NCBI GenBank assembly: GCA_963735455.1
Contig: CAVTKZ010000003.1
Location: forward strand, 381,207-445,206
DNA length: 64,000 nt
DNA from: Palsa-1033 sp963735455
GTDB taxonomy: Bacteria > Chloroflexota > Limnocylindria > Limnocylindrales > CSP1-4
Reading direction: 5' to 3'
The notes beneath the pieces are model-generated. The model had not been told where the DNA came from, searched no databases, and saw only the letters and a program-made list of their open reading frames with translations. Below are positions 20,223 to 29,312 of the stretch, piece after piece. The position numbers and the translations under genes are program-made. Every line of letters begins with the position of its first letter. Position 1 is the first letter of the stretch.

Positions 20223-22561
20223 CGGGCCACCGTTGTTTCAGAGGACGGTATCTCGAAGAGGCGGCTGCCGCGGCGGGCCCAGCCGGCGAGCCGCTCGTCG
20301 GTCGGTGCCCGATCTTCGGGCGTGCTTGAGCCGGCTGAACCGGTGAGCAGCTCGCGCCGGACGAGGCTGCCGCGGAATGGCAGGTCGGGCACGAATTGAG
20401 CGCTCGACCCCGGACCGTGGCCGACGGCATCGGCTCGCGACAATTCGGCCGCCGCAGCCACGTCGAGCAGCGCGTTCGGATCGGCCAGGCCGCCTTCGGG
20501 CCAGGCCACGACCCAGGGCACCCGCGCTGCTGCCGCCAGCCCAGGCCAGCCGGTCTCGTCCGTCGTGCCATCGACGCTGCGAACCGTGATCCCGAGCTTT
20601 GCCATTCCGGCGAGCCCGGTCATGCCCGCCAGATCGCCGCCAGCCGTGGCGGGCACGATCACCTCGTGTGGGCGCTGCGTCTGCGCTCGGAGCGCATCGG
20701 CGACCGCCGGGGCCGACTCCCGGGTCAGCCCTCCGAGCAGGATCGCGATCGCTCGCGACCGGAGGGGGTCCACCGCCAGCCCGAGCAGGCCACTGACCTT
20801 GGCCAGTGCCACGGGAACGGCGTGCGCCTGGAAGATCTGGCGGCCGGCCCGTCGAAGGTCCGTCTCACCCAGCGGCTCCCGGGCGTTCGCCGAACGAATC
20901 GCGGCCGCCGCGTCGTCACCCCGCCCGACGAGGGTCGCCTGCTCGCCGCCGACGCGCCTGAGCTGATCACTCGGCGGGGCGACGATCCGGGCGCCGCAGG
21001 CGAGCGCCTCGAGCGCGCGGCCCAGGCCGCCAGGGCCGTTCGGGTCGCTGATCACCACTCGCCGGGACCGATAGCGCCCGGCCGCCACGGACGGGTCGAG
21101 CGTGCCTCGAATCGCCGGCCGGAGCATCTCCGGGAACGCCTCCGGCCCCGCGAGCGAATGTTCGTCGACGAGGATCTCGAGCCCCGCAGCGACCCCCGCG
21201 GCGAGGACACCGAGCAAGCGTTCGGCGTCGCCCCGCCTGGCCCGCGGATCCCAGGCTCCCACGAACAGGGGCGCCCCGGATCGCTGGGGATCCAGGCCTG
21301 CCCCGTTGAAGACCGCCAGCTGGACGCCGGGATCCCAGTCGGCCGGGCCGAGGACCAGGTCAAAGCGTGGCTCGAAGAGGGCAATCCCGACCGGCTCGGG
21401 CACCGCCTGGCTCTTCCAGAGGACCGACGGGCGGCCCAGCCGATGAGCCAGCGCCAGGACCTCGAGAAGCGTCCGGTCCCGATCGACAGCGGTCGCGCTG
21501 GCCGTGTACGCCCAAGGCTGGCCGGCTCCAAACGCGCCGGTCTCGATCAGGAGGAAGTCGGGATCGGCCCGCTCGAGGCTGAGCAGGGCGTCGTTGGGCA
21601 GGAGCCGATGAATGTCTGCATCGGGGGCCAGGCTGGCCGCGGTCTGGTCCCGGATCAGGCCGGCGATCACCAGGCGGGTGCGCTGACCCGCCGAATCGTT
21701 GCGATAGGCCAGGTGGAGGCGCTCCGGCTCGTAGCGAATTGACTCATGCCAGGCGTCGATCGCCTCGGCCGCCGAGCGGCCTTTGACCGCCCTGCCCGGC
21801 GCGTTTTGCTTGAGCGGGCGCCCGCCGACCCGGATCACGTCTGGCAGCCGGCGGACGACCCGCCGCGTCTGGCGGGCGGCGTCGACGGCCAGGTGCCCCA
21901 GCCGGTAGGAGGCTGATGATTCGAGGGCGGTCGATCGCTCGGTTGCTTCGCGCAGCTGGCGCTTCAGCCGCCGGATCTCGGCCTCGGCCACGGGATCGGG
22001 CGCGGCCGGGCCGGTTGGACCGGCCCCCCCGGGACCGCCGGTCGACGAGGCGAAGGCGACTCGGCTGGCCAGTCGAATGGCCTCGGCGATCCCCGCGTCC
22101 CCACCCCCGTCCGGATTCGCCTCGCCGTCGGCGCTCGCGCCGTCGGCGCCGGCACCCTGGCCGGCGGCGATCGCCCACGAGCCCTGGTCCAGGACCGGCG
22201 CTAGCTCGACGACCTGGCAGCGGGTGGCAACCAGTGCCTCGACCACTCGCTCGTCCAGGACGGGCAGCGCCGTGCCTGTCAGGATCAGGATGAAGTTGCT
22301 GCCTGGGCCAAGGGCCCTCAGCGCCGGCATCGCGGAGTCCAGCTCGGCTCCCGATTCGCCCGCGCCCAGGGCCAGGACCAGCAGGTCGCCCGCGCCCAGG
22401 CTGGCCGGCTCCAGCCCGGATGGATCGCGGACCTCGACCTGGATCCCGGCCGGCAGGTCCAGGCCGTTGCCGGGATCGGCAAGGTGCGCGCCGGCATCCA
22501 CCAAGCGTCGGATGCCCTGCAGGCGCGGCCTGATGAACTCGGCGATCGTCAATGGTTCCAA
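20219..22561 (-). CDS. CgeB-like glycosyltransferase-family protein with coiled coil
   Basis: Mirror-image relative of the 2241-4133 protein. The N-terminal third looks like a degenerate Rossmann/methyltransferase-like domain (LEPLTIAEFIRPRL, GDLLVLALGAG, FILILTGTALPV). A coiled coil (EAEIRRLKRQLREATER) follows, then a CgeB-like half (LLIETGAFG, RPSVLWKSQAVPEPV, FDLVLGPADWDPGVQ, LFVGAWDPRARRGD, ALEALACGARIVAPP). The C-terminus has LLGGLTRESAPAVADAL, reminiscent of a GT2 opening. The frame is open up to 22726, but that would overlap the divergent wecC start; TTG 22561 (or 22552) is preferred. It ends ATGA with the next gene. Confidence 0.6.
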   Translation of the reverse strand: MEPLTIAEFIRPRLQGIRRLVDAGAHLADPGNGLDLPAGIQVEVRDPSGLEPASLGAGDLLVLALGAGESGAELDSAMPALRALGPGSNFILILTGTALPVLDERVVEALVATRCQVVELAPVLDQGSWAIAAGQGAGADGASADGEANPDGGGDAGIAEAIRLASRVAFASSTGGPGGAGPTGPAAPDPVAEAEIRRLKRQLREATERSTALESSASYRLGHLAVDAARQTRRVVRRLPDVIRVGGRPLKQNAPGRAVKGRSAAEAIDAWHESIRYEPERLHLAYRNDSAGQRTRLVIAGLIRDQTAASLAPDADIHRLLPNDALLSLERADPDFLLIETGAFGAGQPWAYTASATAVDRDRTLLEVLALAHRLGRPSVLWKSQAVPEPVGIALFEPRFDLVLGPADWDPGVQLAVFNGAGLDPQRSGAPLFVGAWDPRARRGDAERLLGVLAAGVAAGLEILVDEHSLAGPEAFPEMLRPAIRGTLDPSVAAGRYRSRRVVISDPNGPGGLGRALEALACGARIVAPPSDQLRRVGGEQATLVGRGDDAAAAIRSANAREPLGETDLRRAGRQIFQAHAVPVALAKVSGLLGLAVDPLRSRAIAILLGGLTRESAPAVADALRAQTQRPHEVIVPATAGGDLAGMTGLAGMAKLGITVRSVDGTTDETGWPGLAAAARVPWVVAWPEGGLADPNALLDVAAAAELSRADAVGHGPGSSAQFVPDLPFRGSLVRRELLTGSAGSSTPEDRAPTDERLAGWARRGSRLFEIPSSETTVAR

Positions 22562-22718
22562 GCCCGCCGACTCTACAACAGGGCGGCCGGATCCATCGAC
22601 GCTCGAGAAACCGATTGACCTCCCGGGACCATAATCAGGAAGCTGGCCGCCGCGTGCCGGCGGACGAGCCTGGCGCGACCTCCATCCTTGTCGAGCCCTG
22701 CGCATTTCCGGAGGGATC

Positions 22719-24041
22719 TTGAGCACTGATCAGCACGTCGCCGTCATCGGCTTGGGCTATGTCGGCCTGCCGCTCGCGATCAGCTTCGTCGACGCCGGCT
22801 GCACGGTCCTGGGCGTCGACGCCAGCCTGAGCCGGGTCAAGGAGCTCCAGGGCGGACACTCGCCGATCGACGACATCGACGACGCGATGCTCATCTCGGC
22901 CCTGGGCCGGGGCCTGACGATCCAGGCCAGCGACGACGCGGACCTGGCCGCCAGCGACGTGATCTTCGTGTGCGTCCCGACGCCGATCAGCAAGGCCAAG
23001 GACCCCGACTTGAGCCCGGTCCTGGCCGCGGCGGAGCGCGTCCGGCGCCAGCTCCGGGCGGGCCAGCTGGTCATCCTCCAGTCGACCACCTTCCCGGGCA
23101 CCACGACTGGGCCGTTCCGGGCCGAGCTCGAGCGCAGCGGCCTCCTTGCAGGGCGCGACTTCGACCTGGCCTACGCGCCGGAGCGGGTCAACCCCGGTGA
23201 TCCGGCGAGCACCGGTCGAGCGATTCCGCGGCTGGTCGGCGGCCTGACGCCGGCCGGCACCGCCCGGGCGGCCAGCCTCCTGCGCCGGATCAACACGACC
23301 GTCCACGAGCTCTCCTCGCCCGATGCCGCCGAGCTGGCCAAGCTCCTCGAGAACGTCTTCCGCAACGTGAACATCGCCCTGGTCAACCAGCTGGCCCTGC
23401 TGTGCGAGCGGATGGACCTCGACGTCTGGGAGGTGATCGACGCAGCGGCCACCAAGCCGTTCGGGTTCATGCCCTTCCGGCCCGGCCCGGGCGTCGGTGG
23501 CCACTGCATCCCGGTCGATCCGTACTACCTCGCCTGGCGCGCCCGCGAGTTCGACTTCGTCGACCGCTTCGTGGAGCTCGCCGGCGACATCAACCTGGCC
23601 ATGCCCCGCCATGTCGTGGACCTCGTCGCCTCGGCCCTCAACGACCGCGGCCGGGCGCTCAACGGCGCCCGGGTCGGGATCCTGGGGGTGGCCTTCAAGC
23701 CCGATGTCCGCGACGCGCGCAACTCGCCGGCCGCCGACGTCCTGGCCGGGCTTGCCGCCCGGGGCGCGAACGTGGCCTACCACGACCCGCACGTCCCGAC
23801 CTTCCGGGACGCCGAGGGTGCCCAGCGGTCCTCGATCGAGCTCGCCCGGCTGCTGGCCGAATCGGATGCGATCGTGGTCCTGGCCAGCCACCGGGCGATC
23901 GACTGGGAGCTGGTCTACGGCCAGGCCGGCTTGATCATCGATACGGTCGGCAACTCCAACAGCCGGACCCCACGCGAGCACCAGGTCCTGCGCCTGGGCG
24001 CCGGCTGGAGTGGACCGGCTGTTGCAGCAGGCCAGAGCTGA
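22719..24041 (+). CDS. wecC: UDP-ManNAc / UDP-glucose-type nucleotide sugar dehydrogenase
   Basis: NAD-dependent double oxidation of a UDP-sugar C6 alcohol to the acid. Start TTG 22719 is preceded by GGAGGGATC. N-terminal NAD site VAVIGLGYVGLPLA, middle domain AYAPERVNPGD and AELAKLLENVFRNVNIAL, catalytic cysteine Cys263 in GVGGHCIPVDP, and C-terminal UDP-binding domain GILGVAFKPDVRDARNSPA. The sequence alone does not separate the UDP-ManNAc enzyme from the UDP-glucose enzyme; wecB nearby and the GHCIPVDP context favour the former. Confidence 0.88.
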   Translation: MSTDQHVAVIGLGYVGLPLAISFVDAGCTVLGVDASLSRVKELQGGHSPIDDIDDAMLISALGRGLTIQASDDADLAASDVIFVCVPTPISKAKDPDLSPVLAAAERVRRQLRAGQLVILQSTTFPGTTTGPFRAELERSGLLAGRDFDLAYAPERVNPGDPASTGRAIPRLVGGLTPAGTARAASLLRRINTTVHELSSPDAAELAKLLENVFRNVNIALVNQLALLCERMDLDVWEVIDAAATKPFGFMPFRPGPGVGGHCIPVDPYYLAWRAREFDFVDRFVELAGDINLAMPRHVVDLVASALNDRGRALNGARVGILGVAFKPDVRDARNSPAADVLAGLAARGANVAYHDPHVPTFRDAEGAQRSSIELARLLAESDAIVVLASHRAIDWELVYGQAGLIIDTVGNSNSRTPREHQVLRLGAGWSGPAVAAGQS

Positions 24042-24102
24042 GCGCTCGTCCGCGAACCTGAGTGCGTGACCGCGAGCTTGAGCGCGTGACCGCAGGGCTC
24101 GC

Positions 24103-24954
24103 TTGATCGCGACGGTGCCCCTCGGGGTGGACCTGGGGATCTTCGCGGTCAGCCTCGCGGCCGGCCTGGTCGGCGCGCTGGCCGGGGTGGGCGGTGGCAT
24201 CTTCGTCGTTCCGGCCCTGACCCTGTTCTTCGGCATCGACATCCGCCTGGCGATCGGGGCCAGCATCGTCAGCGTGATCGCCACGAGCTCGGGCGCGGCG
24301 ACGGCGTACGTCCGCGACCAGCTGACCGACCTGCATGTCGGGATGTTCCTGGAGGTCGCCACGGTCAGCGGCGCGATCGGCGGAGCGCTGTTGACGACGA
24401 TCGTGGCCCCGGCCCTCCTGTTCGTGGTCCTGGGCCTGGTCCTGCTCGGATCGGCCGGCCTGCAGCTCGTCCGGCTGGCCGAGCTGCCCGGGGAGGCGAA
24501 CCCGCCGTCGGCGGCCGCGGTCCGGCTGCATCTCGTCGGCGCCTACCCGGACCGGCGGACCGGCCAGACCGTGGCCTACAGCGCTCGTCGGATTCCGCTC
24601 GGCTTCGCCTTGATGGCCGTGGCCGGGCTCGTCTCGGGCCTGCTCGGGATCGGCTCCGGGGCGCTCAAAGTGTTGGCCATGGACAGCGCCATGGGCCTGC
24701 CGATCAAGGTCAGCTCGGCGACCAGCAACTTCATGATCGGGGTCACCGCGGCCGCCTCGGCCGGGATCTACCTCAGCCGGGGCGACGTCGACCCAACGAT
24801 TGCCGCTCCGGTCGCGCTCGGCGTCCTGGCTGGGGCCCTGGTCGGCGCGCGGATCCTGCCCCATTTGTCCAGCCCGGCCGTGCGCCGGATCTTCGTCCCG
24901 GTGCTGGCCCTGATCGGGCTCCAGGCGCTGGCCCGTGGACTGGGCCTGGCCTGA
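24103..24954 (+). CDS. TauE/SafE family sulfite or anion exporter
   Basis: Integral membrane protein of 283 residues with two repeats, each opening with the family glycine motif: GLVGALAGVGGGIFVVPAL at about residue 20 and GLVSGLLGIGSGALKVLAM at about residue 175. About eight membrane segments. Family members export sulfite or organosulfonates. Start TTG 24103 is tentative. The stop overlaps the next ATG (TGATG), pairing it with a DUF1634 protein, a combination found in many genomes, so the two probably form one transporter unit. Confidence 0.85.
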   Translation: MIATVPLGVDLGIFAVSLAAGLVGALAGVGGGIFVVPALTLFFGIDIRLAIGASIVSVIATSSGAATAYVRDQLTDLHVGMFLEVATVSGAIGGALLTTIVAPALLFVVLGLVLLGSAGLQLVRLAELPGEANPPSAAAVRLHLVGAYPDRRTGQTVAYSARRIPLGFALMAVAGLVSGLLGIGSGALKVLAMDSAMGLPIKVSSATSNFMIGVTAAASAGIYLSRGDVDPTIAAPVALGVLAGALVGARILPHLSSPAVRRIFVPVLALIGLQALARGLGLA

Positions 24955-25313
24955 TGACCGCCGACCGGTTCCGGACCTGGGTGGCCACCGTTCTGATCAT
25001 TGGCGTGGCCATCAGCGCCGCCCTGCTCGCACTCGGCTTCGGCGGGGCGCTGCTGGTCGGCTGGAATGGCTCGTTGCTCGGCGGCCCGGCCGGCTCGGCC
25101 GATCCGTCGGACTTCTCGACGGTGGTTGCCGGCCTGGCTGCCCTGCGCCCGATCGCGATCGCGCAGGCCGGCCTGCTGGTCCTGGTCGCCACGCCGGTCG
25201 TTCGAGTCGCTGTCTCGCTGATCGCCTTCGGGCTGGAACGCGACCGGCTCTACGCGACGATCACCGCGTTCGTCCTGGCTCTGCTGCTGCTCAGCCTGCT
25301 GGTCGTGCGCTGA
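24954..25313 (+). CDS. DUF1634 small membrane protein
   Basis: 119 residues with three hydrophobic segments (VATVLIIGVAISAALLALGF, AQAGLLVLVATPVVRVAVSL, TAFVLALLLLSLLV). The motif QAGLLVLVATPVVRV is typical of DUF1634. It is translationally coupled to the TauE/SafE gene and is the presumed accessory subunit of that exporter. No catalytic residues are expected. Confidence 0.8.
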   Translation: MTADRFRTWVATVLIIGVAISAALLALGFGGALLVGWNGSLLGGPAGSADPSDFSTVVAGLAALRPIAIAQAGLLVLVATPVVRVAVSLIAFGLERDRLYATITAFVLALLLLSLLVVR

Positions 25314-25386
25314 CCGATCGGCCGACCGCTCAGGGGATGACGAACTTGGGCGTACCTCCGCCTTGGATCGCTTTGGGCTTCGCCCT

Positions 25387-25884
25387 TCAGCTCGACCGCC
25401 AGCTGGCCGCGACGATCGGCGGCGCGACAAGGGTCTGGAGGACCACGCAATAGCGCTCAGTCCGCTCCTTCAGCTTGTCCAGGCGGTCCTGAGGTACGTC
25501 GCCCGAGAGGTCGAATTGGAGCCGGATGGCCTCGAAGCCGACGGGCACGTCAGCCGTGCCCAGGGTCCCCCGGAGATCCAGGTCGCCCTCGACCGTCACG
25601 GCGACGGTCAGGCCATCGAGGCCCATGTTCGCGGCAACCATCTGGCAGGTGAGCTGGGCGCAGGCCGCGAGCGCCGCCAGGAGCAGGTCGCCGGAGCACG
25701 CGGCGCTGCCGCTGCCGCCGACGCCGGGGTGGGCGCCCGCCGCATAGATGGCCCGGCCAAGGTCGATCGAGCAGCTCATCGCACCATCCGACGTGCTGCC
25801 CGCCGCGCGCAGGGTAATTCGCGCCGAATCGGGCTCGTCCCGGTAGCGCGCCTTGATCGGCTCCTGAATCTCACGCAAGGTCAT
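25387..25884 (-). CDS. OsmC family protein
   Basis: Peroxide-detoxifying or stress-induced thiol protein fold. The OsmC core shows GSGSAACSGDLLLAALAACAQLTC, holding the conserved cysteine, and ERYCVVLQTL with the second conserved cysteine, so the resolving/peroxidatic pair is present. Start ATG 25884 (MTLREIQEP) fits family length (165 residues) better than the upstream in-frame ATG at 25923. Transcribed away from the DUF4242 gene, with which it shares a 161-bp divergent promoter region. Confidence 0.85.
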   Translation of the reverse strand: MTLREIQEPIKARYRDEPDSARITLRAAGSTSDGAMSCSIDLGRAIYAAGAHPGVGGSGSAACSGDLLLAALAACAQLTCQMVAANMGLDGLTVAVTVEGDLDLRGTLGTADVPVGFEAIRLQFDLSGDVPQDRLDKLKERTERYCVVLQTLVAPPIVAASWRSS

Positions 25885-25976
25885 GGTGCCTGCCCTTCTG
25901 GCGGTCGTCCTGATGATCGCCAAGCGTAGCCGCAGCCGCTGTCGGCGACCCGACGAAAATTCCGTCGGATCGGTGA

Positions 25977-26029
25977 TTGATCAAACGTTCCCGAAGGCCG
26001 ATCCTTGAGGCGAACCGACCAATTGATCA
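25977..26029. promoter_or_regulatory. Paired TTGATCA sites between osmC-like and DUF4242 genes
   Basis: The palindrome TTGATCAA at 25977-25984 recurs as TTGATCA at 26023-26029, one site 46 bases from the other, directly upstream of the DUF4242 start. A second dyad (CCGACG, loop AAAATTC, CGTCGG; 25950-25968) lies just before. They could be operator sites for a divergent stress promoter; no known consensus is recognised. Confidence 0.3.
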
Positions 26030-26045
26030 GGAGCACCGATCCACC

Positions 26046-26297
26046 ATGCCGCTCTTCCTCGACGCCCACAAGAAAATCCCAGGCCTGACCGCCGAAGCGG
26101 TGGCCCAGGCCCATGCCGCCGACCTGGCTGTCCAGGGCAAGTACGGCGTGACCTTCTTCCGCTACTGGTACGACGAGGCCACCGGCAAGGTCTTCTGCCT
26201 GGCTGAGGCCCCCAGCGCCGAGGCGACCGAGGCCGTCCACCGGGAAGCCCACGGTCTCCTCGCCGACGAGATCACCGAGGTCAAAGAGGGAGCGTAG
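26046..26297 (+). CDS. DUF4242 (SCO4226-like) small protein
   Basis: 83-residue ferredoxin-fold protein of the DUF4242 family, whose Streptomyces member SCO4226 binds nickel. Recognisable blocks: MPLFLDAHKKIPGLTAEAV, HAADLAVQGKYGVTFFRYWY, GKVFCLAEAPSAEA and VHREAHGLLADEI. ATG 26046 follows CAGGAGCACC, a plausible ribosome site. The last 17 bases overlap the 3' end of the convergent regulator gene. The actual ligand in this organism is unknown. Confidence 0.85.
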   Translation: MPLFLDAHKKIPGLTAEAVAQAHAADLAVQGKYGVTFFRYWYDEATGKVFCLAEAPSAEATEAVHREAHGLLADEITEVKEGA

Positions 26298-29050
26298 CCA
26301 GGGCCTCGTTGGGGGTCATCTGGCGCCCCTCGCGCCGACAGGCCTCGAAGCGTTCGTGGCCGAGGCTCGCCTCGAGCTCGGCCAGCCGCTGATCGAGGGC
26401 GACCGCCGCCTGGGGTGGGACCATCGCCCGGATCGCGCCACGTAACGCTTCGGCCGCGCCGTTCAACCGGGCGGCCGAATTCAGCGTCTCCTGTGGCGAC
26501 CGCCCCGGCCAGGTGCTCCATGGCGCTGGCCAGACCGGGCATGTCGCCGAGCTCCTGGCGGATGGCCAGGCTGCGCCGGAAGAGCTCGCGCGCGCCAGCC
26601 CCGTCGCCGTCGGCCAGGGCCAGCTCGCCCAGGCTGGTGAGCACCCGCGCCACGCCGCGCCGATCGCGCAGCTCCTCGAGCATCGCCAGGGCTTCGAGAT
26701 GGAGCTTCCGAGCTCCCTCCCGGTCGCCGGCCCGGCTTGTCCCGCGCCCGAACGCATCCAGGGCGAACGCTTCCGTCCAGCGATCGCCCAGTTCCCGGAT
26801 GATCACCAGGCTCTGCTCGTGCAACGCGCGAGCCGCCGCCAGGTCGCCCTCTCGAGCGGCGACATCGGCCAGGTTGATCGATCCGAAGACCACGCCACGC
26901 AGGTCGCCCAGCTCTCGGGTCAGGGCGATCGTCTCCTCGTACAGCTCTCGAGCCTGGCCGTGGTCACCAAGCTGGACCGCCGTGTTGGCCAGGTTGTTGG
27001 CCGCATAGGCCACGCTCTGGCGGTCACCCAGCTGGCGATGGAGGGCGAGGCTGGCCCGGTGGAAGTCGGACGCCGCATGGAAGTCGCCCTGCATGAAGGC
27101 CAGGTTGGCCGCACCGGTCAGCCCGTCGGCCCGCAAGGCGGAAACATCGCTGCCGACGGCCGCCAGCATTCGGTCCAACCAGCCCCGGCCCTCGGTCAGG
27201 TGGCCCCGGATCTCCCAGTAGCGCCACAAACCGGCTGCGATCTGCAATCCCGCGCGCGCCTCGCCCGGTTGATCGAGGCACCATTCGAGCGCGGCCCGGA
27301 GGTCCTCGTGCTCCCCGTCCAGGCGGCGCAACCATTCAACCGGCTCGGGGCCGTGGAAGAAGGCCGGCGACGCCTGGTCGACCAATTCGAGATACCAGTC
27401 CCGATGTCGACGGAGCGTGGCGTCCCCCTCGCCGGCCTCGACCAGCCGGCCGCGGGCGTAGTCGCGGACGGTCTCAAGGAGCCGGAACCGGGCGACCGTC
27501 GAGCGTGGGTCGGTATAGACCAGCGACTTTTCCACGAGCCGACCGAGGAGGTCGAGGGTGTCCAGGGAGTCGACCTGATCGCCGGCACAGACCGCCTCCG
27601 CGGCCTCGAGCGGTGCGCCACCGGCGAAGACGGACAGTCGGCGGAGGACGGCCCGCTCGGGTTCGGTCAGCAGGTCGAAGCTCCAATCGATCGTCGCCCG
27701 AAGCGTCTGGTGGCGCGCGACGGAGGTGCGGCTGCCGCCGGTCAAGAGTCGGAACCGGTCGTCGAGGCGGGCCGAGATCTGCTGGACGGGCAGCGTCCGA
27801 ACGCGGGCAGCCGCCAGCTCGATCGCCAGCGGGATCCCGTCCAGGCGCCGGCACAGCTGGGCGATCGCCGGGCCATTCGCGTCCGTGAGGTAGAAGGATG
27901 GCTGCACGGCTCGCGCCCGTTCGATGAACAGCCGGCAGGCGTCGATCGCGCCCAGGCTGGCCGCATCCTGCGCGGCAGCCGCCTCGGGCGTGGCCAGGGA
28001 CGCAACCGGCAGAATCGCCTCGCCCGGAACGCCCAGGGCCTCGCGGCTGGTCACCACGATGCGCACATTCGGGCAGGCCCCGAGGACTGCCTCGGACAGC
28101 TCGGCACCGGCGGTCAGGACGGGATCGCAGTCGTCGAGGACGAGCATCAGCTGCTTGTCGGCGAGGTGGCTGACGAGGGCCGGCAGCAACGGCCGCCCGG
28201 CGGGCTCGATCAGGCCGATCGCATCAGCGATCGAGGGCAGCAGGAAGGCCGGCGAGGTGAGTGCACCACACTCGACCACCCAGGTCCCGTCGTCGAATCG
28301 CTCGAGGAGCTGGCGCGCCAGGCGGAGCCCGATGCGCGTCTTGCCCACGCCGCCCGGCCCGGTCAGGGTGAGCAGCGACGATCGCTCGAGCATCGAGCTT
28401 GCCTGGGCAATCTCGCGCTCGCGGCCGATGAAGCTGGTGACTTCGATCTTGAGGTTGTTGCGTCGCTCTTCGGTGGTTCGCGGAGCCGGGAATTCGAGGG
28501 CCAGGCCCGGGGCGGTGACCTGGTACAGCCGCTGGGGCGGCCCTTCGATCGAGCGCAGGTGATGCGCCCCGAGGTCGAGCAGTCCGAGCGGCGGCCGGAG
28601 CTCGTCGGCGATCAGCTTGCGGGTGGACTCGGATAGGAGGATCTGCCCGCCGTGGCCGGCAGCGCAGATCCGGGCGGCGCGATGCACATCGAGGCCAACG
28701 TAGCCCTCGCTGGCCTGCACCGGCTCGCCCGTGTGGATGCCCATCCGGTCGCGGACCACGGCGCCATTCGGCCACTCCCAGGCGGCAACGGCCAGCTGCC
28801 CGTCGATCGCCGCCTGGACCGCCGCCCGGGCTCCCTGGAAGACGAAGTAGAGCCCATCGCCGGCCGATCCCCGCTCGAGGGCGCCGTGGGCAGCGAAGGC
28901 CTCGCGGATCAGCCGGTGGTGATCGGCCAGCATCGTCGGGTATCGGTCGCCCAGGACCTGGAGCAGTCGCGTCGAACCCTCGATGTCGGTGAACACGAGG
29001 GTGACCGTGCCGGATGGTTGGCCGGGCAGCGGGGATTGGGATGGTGGCAC
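26281..29050 (-). CDS. Adenylate/guanylate cyclase - NB-ARC ATPase - TPR regulator (frameshift near C-terminus)
   Basis: Large signalling protein of about 922 residues. Class III cyclase domain at about residues 14-180 keeps both metal-binding aspartates (D22 in VFTDIEGST, D65 in SAGDGLYFVF). A P-loop ATPase follows (GPGGVGKT at 231-238, LMLVLDDCD Walker B, RIVVTSRE, GIPLAIELAAARV), with a winged-helix-like region (LLTEPERAVLRRLSVFAGG), then about seven TPR repeats. A single extra base at 26495-26505 separates the last 75 residues, which end in EACRREGRQMTPNEALATL, the usual family ending. No DNA-binding domain is visible. Role: nucleotide-dependent stress or nutrient sensing, inferred. Confidence 0.85.
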
Positions 29051-29158
29051 GCTGGCTCCTGAAGTTCGCCCTGGCTGAGCAGCCTACGCGGCTCAGGACC
29101 CCCAGCCCAGTTTCGGCGACCAGCGCAGCGATGTCGAGTATCGTGGGCTCGGTCGCAG

Positions 29159-29235
29159 CGGGGCGTAGCGAAGCTTGGCATCGCGCGTGCTTTGGGAGCA
29201 CGAGATCGTGGGTTCGAATCCCGCCGCCCCGACCA
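29159..29235 (+). tRNA. tRNA-Pro (anticodon TGG)
   Basis: Full cloverleaf: acceptor CGGGGCG pairs with CGCCCCG, D-arm GCG/CGC, anticodon stem CGTGC/GCACG with loop TTTGGGA giving anticodon TGG, T-arm GTGGG-TTCGAAT-CCCGC. Discriminator A at 29232 and genomically encoded CCA at 29233-29235. Confidence 0.95.
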
Positions 29236-29262
29236 TCCAATTCGCCTCATCGGGGCAAAGAA

Positions 29263-29293
29263 GAACGGGGTGCTGACGGCCAGCACCCCGTTC
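29263..29293. terminator. Strong hairpin terminator between tRNA-Pro and convergent gene
   Basis: A perfect 13-bp stem, GAACGGGGTGCTG and its complement, closes a 5-nt loop ACGGC. It sits between the tRNA end and the stop of the minus-strand gene at 29313, so it probably terminates both directions. No long T-tract follows. Confidence 0.75.
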
Positions 29294-29312
29294 GTCGTGT
29301 TGAGCTGTTCGA

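Noticed and set aside
26513..28636. 707-codon plus-strand ORF inside the cyclase-ATPase regulator
   Set aside because: Antisense shadow: no conserved motifs, while the minus strand carries intact cyclase, P-loop and TPR motifs.
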